Source: Sphingobacterium psychroaquaticum
Lineage (GTDB): Bacteria > Bacteroidota > Bacteroidia > Sphingobacteriales > Sphingobacteriaceae
Length of the DNA stretch: 64,000 bases
Direction: 5' to 3'
Assembly: GCF_900177625.1 (NCBI RefSeq)
Contig: NZ_FXAU01000001.1
Location: 1,046,644-1,110,643, forward strand
This document shows, one piece after another, positions 62,203-64,000 of the stretch. The position numbers were made by a program, and so were the translations under genes. The notes under the pieces were generated by a model. The model was not told the origin of the DNA and made no database searches. It saw only the letters and a program-made list of their open reading frames with translations. Numbering within the stretch: position 1 is the stretch's first letter; each line of letters starts with the position of its first letter.

Positions 62203-63621
62203 CTACAATACAGATTTCACAATATTACCTAGGCGCTTGATGTCATTTTCAAGTTGATCGTTCCAGTCCAGCGCATAATTTAGTCGCATACAGTTATGGT
62301 AGCGATCTTGTAGCGTAAAAATTCGTCCAGGTGCAAAACTAATTTTCTGCTGTAATGCTCTATCATATAGTGCTGCAGTATCAATTTTTGCATCCAGTTC
62401 TAACCAAAGGACAAAACCACCTTGGGGTTGTGCTATCTTGGTGTTTTCCGGAAAATAGGCTTCGACAGATCGTTGATACTGCATACAGTTCGCATACAAT
62501 CGATTACGGAAATTTCTCAAATAATGTTCATATCGCCCATTCTCCATAAAATCGGCAATAACTTCTTGATACAGAATTGGAGTGGATATCGTATGTAAAA
62601 GCTTCTGTCGGATTACTCGATCCTTAAATTTCCCGGGTGCCACCCAGCCTACACGATATCCCGGTGCCAATGTTTTGGAGACCGATCCACACCACATAAC
62701 GATACCCGCTTCATCATACGCTTTACAAGGCGCTGGTCGACTCGGGCCAAAGAACAAATTGCCATAAAGGTCATCTTCTATTAATGGGATATTATAGTCT
62801 GTAAGCAAGCGCACCAACTCTATCTTGTGTTCTTCAGGCATCAGGCTACCTAAAGGGTTACTGAAATTGGCCGTAAAGCAGCATATATCAATCTTATGAA
62901 GTACCTTTTTCAATGCATCCAACTCGAGTCCAGTTATCGGATGGGACGGAATCTCGATAACCTGTAAGCCTAGAGATTTAGCCAGTTGAAGGGTTCCAAA
63001 ATATGTGGGTGTCTCGACCGCGATCGTATCGCCAGGCTTCGTAACCGCCATTAAACAATTGGATAGCGCATTCATTGCACCAGAAGTGGTCACCAAGTCC
63101 TCTTCCGTCACATGTGCTCCAGCATGCATGCTCCACTTGGCCACGCTTCTTCGTAAATTGGGACTCCCTTGCACGGGCTCATAGGCTGTGCCTCCGTCGG
63201 GTAGCCGCGATATAACTTTTATTAAGCTTTTGTTGAGCTTCGCGATAGGCAACATATTATCGCCAGGAACACCGAGGGAAAACTGCGTAACATCTTGCTT
63301 GAGGGTATTAAACACCTTATCAATTAGGTCTTCGGCAGGACGTATATTCTTAGCTGCCGCAAGGTCTCCGATCGTTGGGAGCGCAAAACGACGCATGGAC
63401 GTTTTGCTCACAAAGTAACCAGACCGAGGTCTTGACTCAATAAGGGATTTGCTTTCTAAAAGTAAAAAAGCTTGTTTAACGGTATTAATACTAACGTTAT
63501 GCATCTTTTCTACCGTGCGAATGGACGGTAGCTTATCCCCTAATTGCAGCGTACCCGCCAAAATTTGCTCTTCAATCAAATTGGCAATATGGAGGTATAA
63601 AGGTTCTTTTTTGAGTAACAT
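62203..63621 (-). CDS. MocR/PdxR-type regulator: GntR DNA-binding domain fused to an aminotransferase-like domain
   Basis: 472 residues. Residues about 1-75 are a GntR winged helix (IEEQILAGTLQLGDKLPSIR, VSINTVKQAF). The rest is a fold type I PLP domain: PTYFGTLQLAKSL, FSNPLGSLMPEEHK and the PLP lysine in SVSKTLAPGYRVGWV. Relatives regulate PLP synthesis, GABA use or amino acid metabolism with PLP as cofactor/effector. No metabolic target gene is adjacent in the window, so the target is unknown. Confidence 0.92.
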   Translation of the reverse strand: MLLKKEPLYLHIANLIEEQILAGTLQLGDKLPSIRTVEKMHNVSINTVKQAFLLLESKSLIESRPRSGYFVSKTSMRRFALPTIGDLAAAKNIRPAEDLIDKVFNTLKQDVTQFSLGVPGDNMLPIAKLNKSLIKVISRLPDGGTAYEPVQGSPNLRRSVAKWSMHAGAHVTEEDLVTTSGAMNALSNCLMAVTKPGDTIAVETPTYFGTLQLAKSLGLQVIEIPSHPITGLELDALKKVLHKIDICCFTANFSNPLGSLMPEEHKIELVRLLTDYNIPLIEDDLYGNLFFGPSRPAPCKAYDEAGIVMWCGSVSKTLAPGYRVGWVAPGKFKDRVIRQKLLHTISTPILYQEVIADFMENGRYEHYLRNFRNRLYANCMQYQRSVEAYFPENTKIAQPQGGFVLWLELDAKIDTAALYDRALQQKISFAPGRIFTLQDRYHNCMRLNYALDWNDQLENDIKRLGNIVKSVL

Positions 63622-63674
63622 GTTATTTATGCGCGTTTCTTAAGCGTAACGAAATCCAATATAGTTACGATTTC

Positions 63675-64000
63675 TTATGATGCCAAATTCAACCAATAGA
63701 TTAGCTGTTCTATCGCACTGGCTAGGTCTTCCGTTTGTTGGTTCTCTCGGCTGAAGGTATAGTGCAGATTGTCCTCTGCCTTGGCCTTTAATGCCATATA
63801 GTGTTTGTCGTCAAGAAAGTCTTCTTCAAGGTAGCACGACAAATCAATCGCTCCAAGATCGTTAATCTGCGCCCTTGCGAAACCAACGACTTTACGATCA
63901 CTGGTAAGGACTGCTAAAGGAAGTCCGAATGCAGCTGTGAGCTTCGCGTTGGCGACCTCTGTCTCAGAGATATGCAATATTTGACGTTTGTAAAGATTTA
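63675..64000 (-). CDS. Hypothetical protein, 5' end outside window
   Basis: The minus-strand frame is open to the window edge, so the protein is cut at its N-terminus. At least 108 residues are visible. The C-terminal part reads as a soluble acidic protein with AAFGLPLAVLTSDRKVVGFA and a helical end ENQQTEDLASAIEQLIYWLN. I do not recognise the family. It lies 53 bases upstream of the MocR-type gene on the same strand. Confidence 0.6.
   Translation of the reverse strand, partial: NLYKRQILHISETEVANAKLTAAFGLPLAVLTSDRKVVGFARAQINDLGAIDLSCYLEEDFLDDKHYMALKAKAEDNLHYTFSRENQQTEDLASAIEQLIYWLNLAS

Overview
The window looks like a chromosomal stretch of a Bacteroidota member, most likely Sphingobacteriaceae (Sphingobacterium-like). 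The reasons are the protein families present (DUF1343/NamZ, CBM9-like, S9 dipeptidyl peptidase, futalosine-type UbiA, Bacteroidota-type lipoproteins with an acidic run after the lipobox cysteine), the repeated use of the Bacteroidota -7 promoter element TAnnTTTG, often only a few bases before the ATG, and weak ribosome binding sites. The genus is an inference; no rRNA gene is present.

Layout. 1-5 kb: 3' part of a RelA/SpoT gene, a Fur-family regulator, purA and pabB. 5-13 kb: TatD-like hydrolase, tcdA, an exonuclease/GIY-YIG fusion, then on the minus strand engB-ubiA, topA, a conserved unknown gene and cmk. 13-20 kb: a NatAB-type ABC exporter, a SulP transporter, a small membrane protein and an S9 peptidase. 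20.1-23.5 kb is the accessory part: an AT-rich two-gene cassette encoding a lipoprotein with a hydrophobic four-cysteine tail and a small membrane protein, a DMT transporter, and 1.2 kb of gene-free repeats (REP-like element, large imperfect palindrome, 264-bp tandem repeat). 23.5-34.7 kb: aminotransferase class IV, RluD-type synthase, PLP desulfhydrase, sugar kinase plus CBM9-like protein, CNNM transporter, and a TolC-HlyD-permease exporter behind a Crp-like regulator. 34.7-45 kb: mazG, trpS, deoxynucleoside kinase, a 5'-nucleotidase split over two overlapping genes, MFS, recR, LOG protein, AraC plus SDR, VOC protein and tRNA-Thr. 45-50.5 kb: clpB, a secreted unknown protein and an RhtA-like exporter.

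50.5-57.6 kb is the most coherent functional block. A lactonase very like Agrobacterium AttM/BlcC, a zinc alcohol dehydrogenase and a succinate-semialdehyde dehydrogenase form one minus-strand operon. Together they could convert gamma-butyrolactone to gamma-hydroxybutyrate, succinic semialdehyde and succinate, as BlcABC does. Two paralogous AraC regulators run into the operon tail to tail, and an MFS transporter lies upstream. 57.6-64 kb: namZ, dgkA, a nitronate monooxygenase-like gene, two overlapping outer-membrane beta-barrel paralogues, another REP-like element, a MocR/PdxR-type regulator and a gene cut by the window end.

Most of the window is housekeeping DNA. The items most worth pursuing are the lipoprotein/membrane-protein cassette at 20.2-21.0 kb (possible bacteriocin-type precursor), the Blc-like lactone operon, the repeat island at 22.2-23.5 kb, a possible 19-residue cationic peptide gene near 50.6 kb, and the promoter/palindrome/hairpin arrangement between fur and purA.
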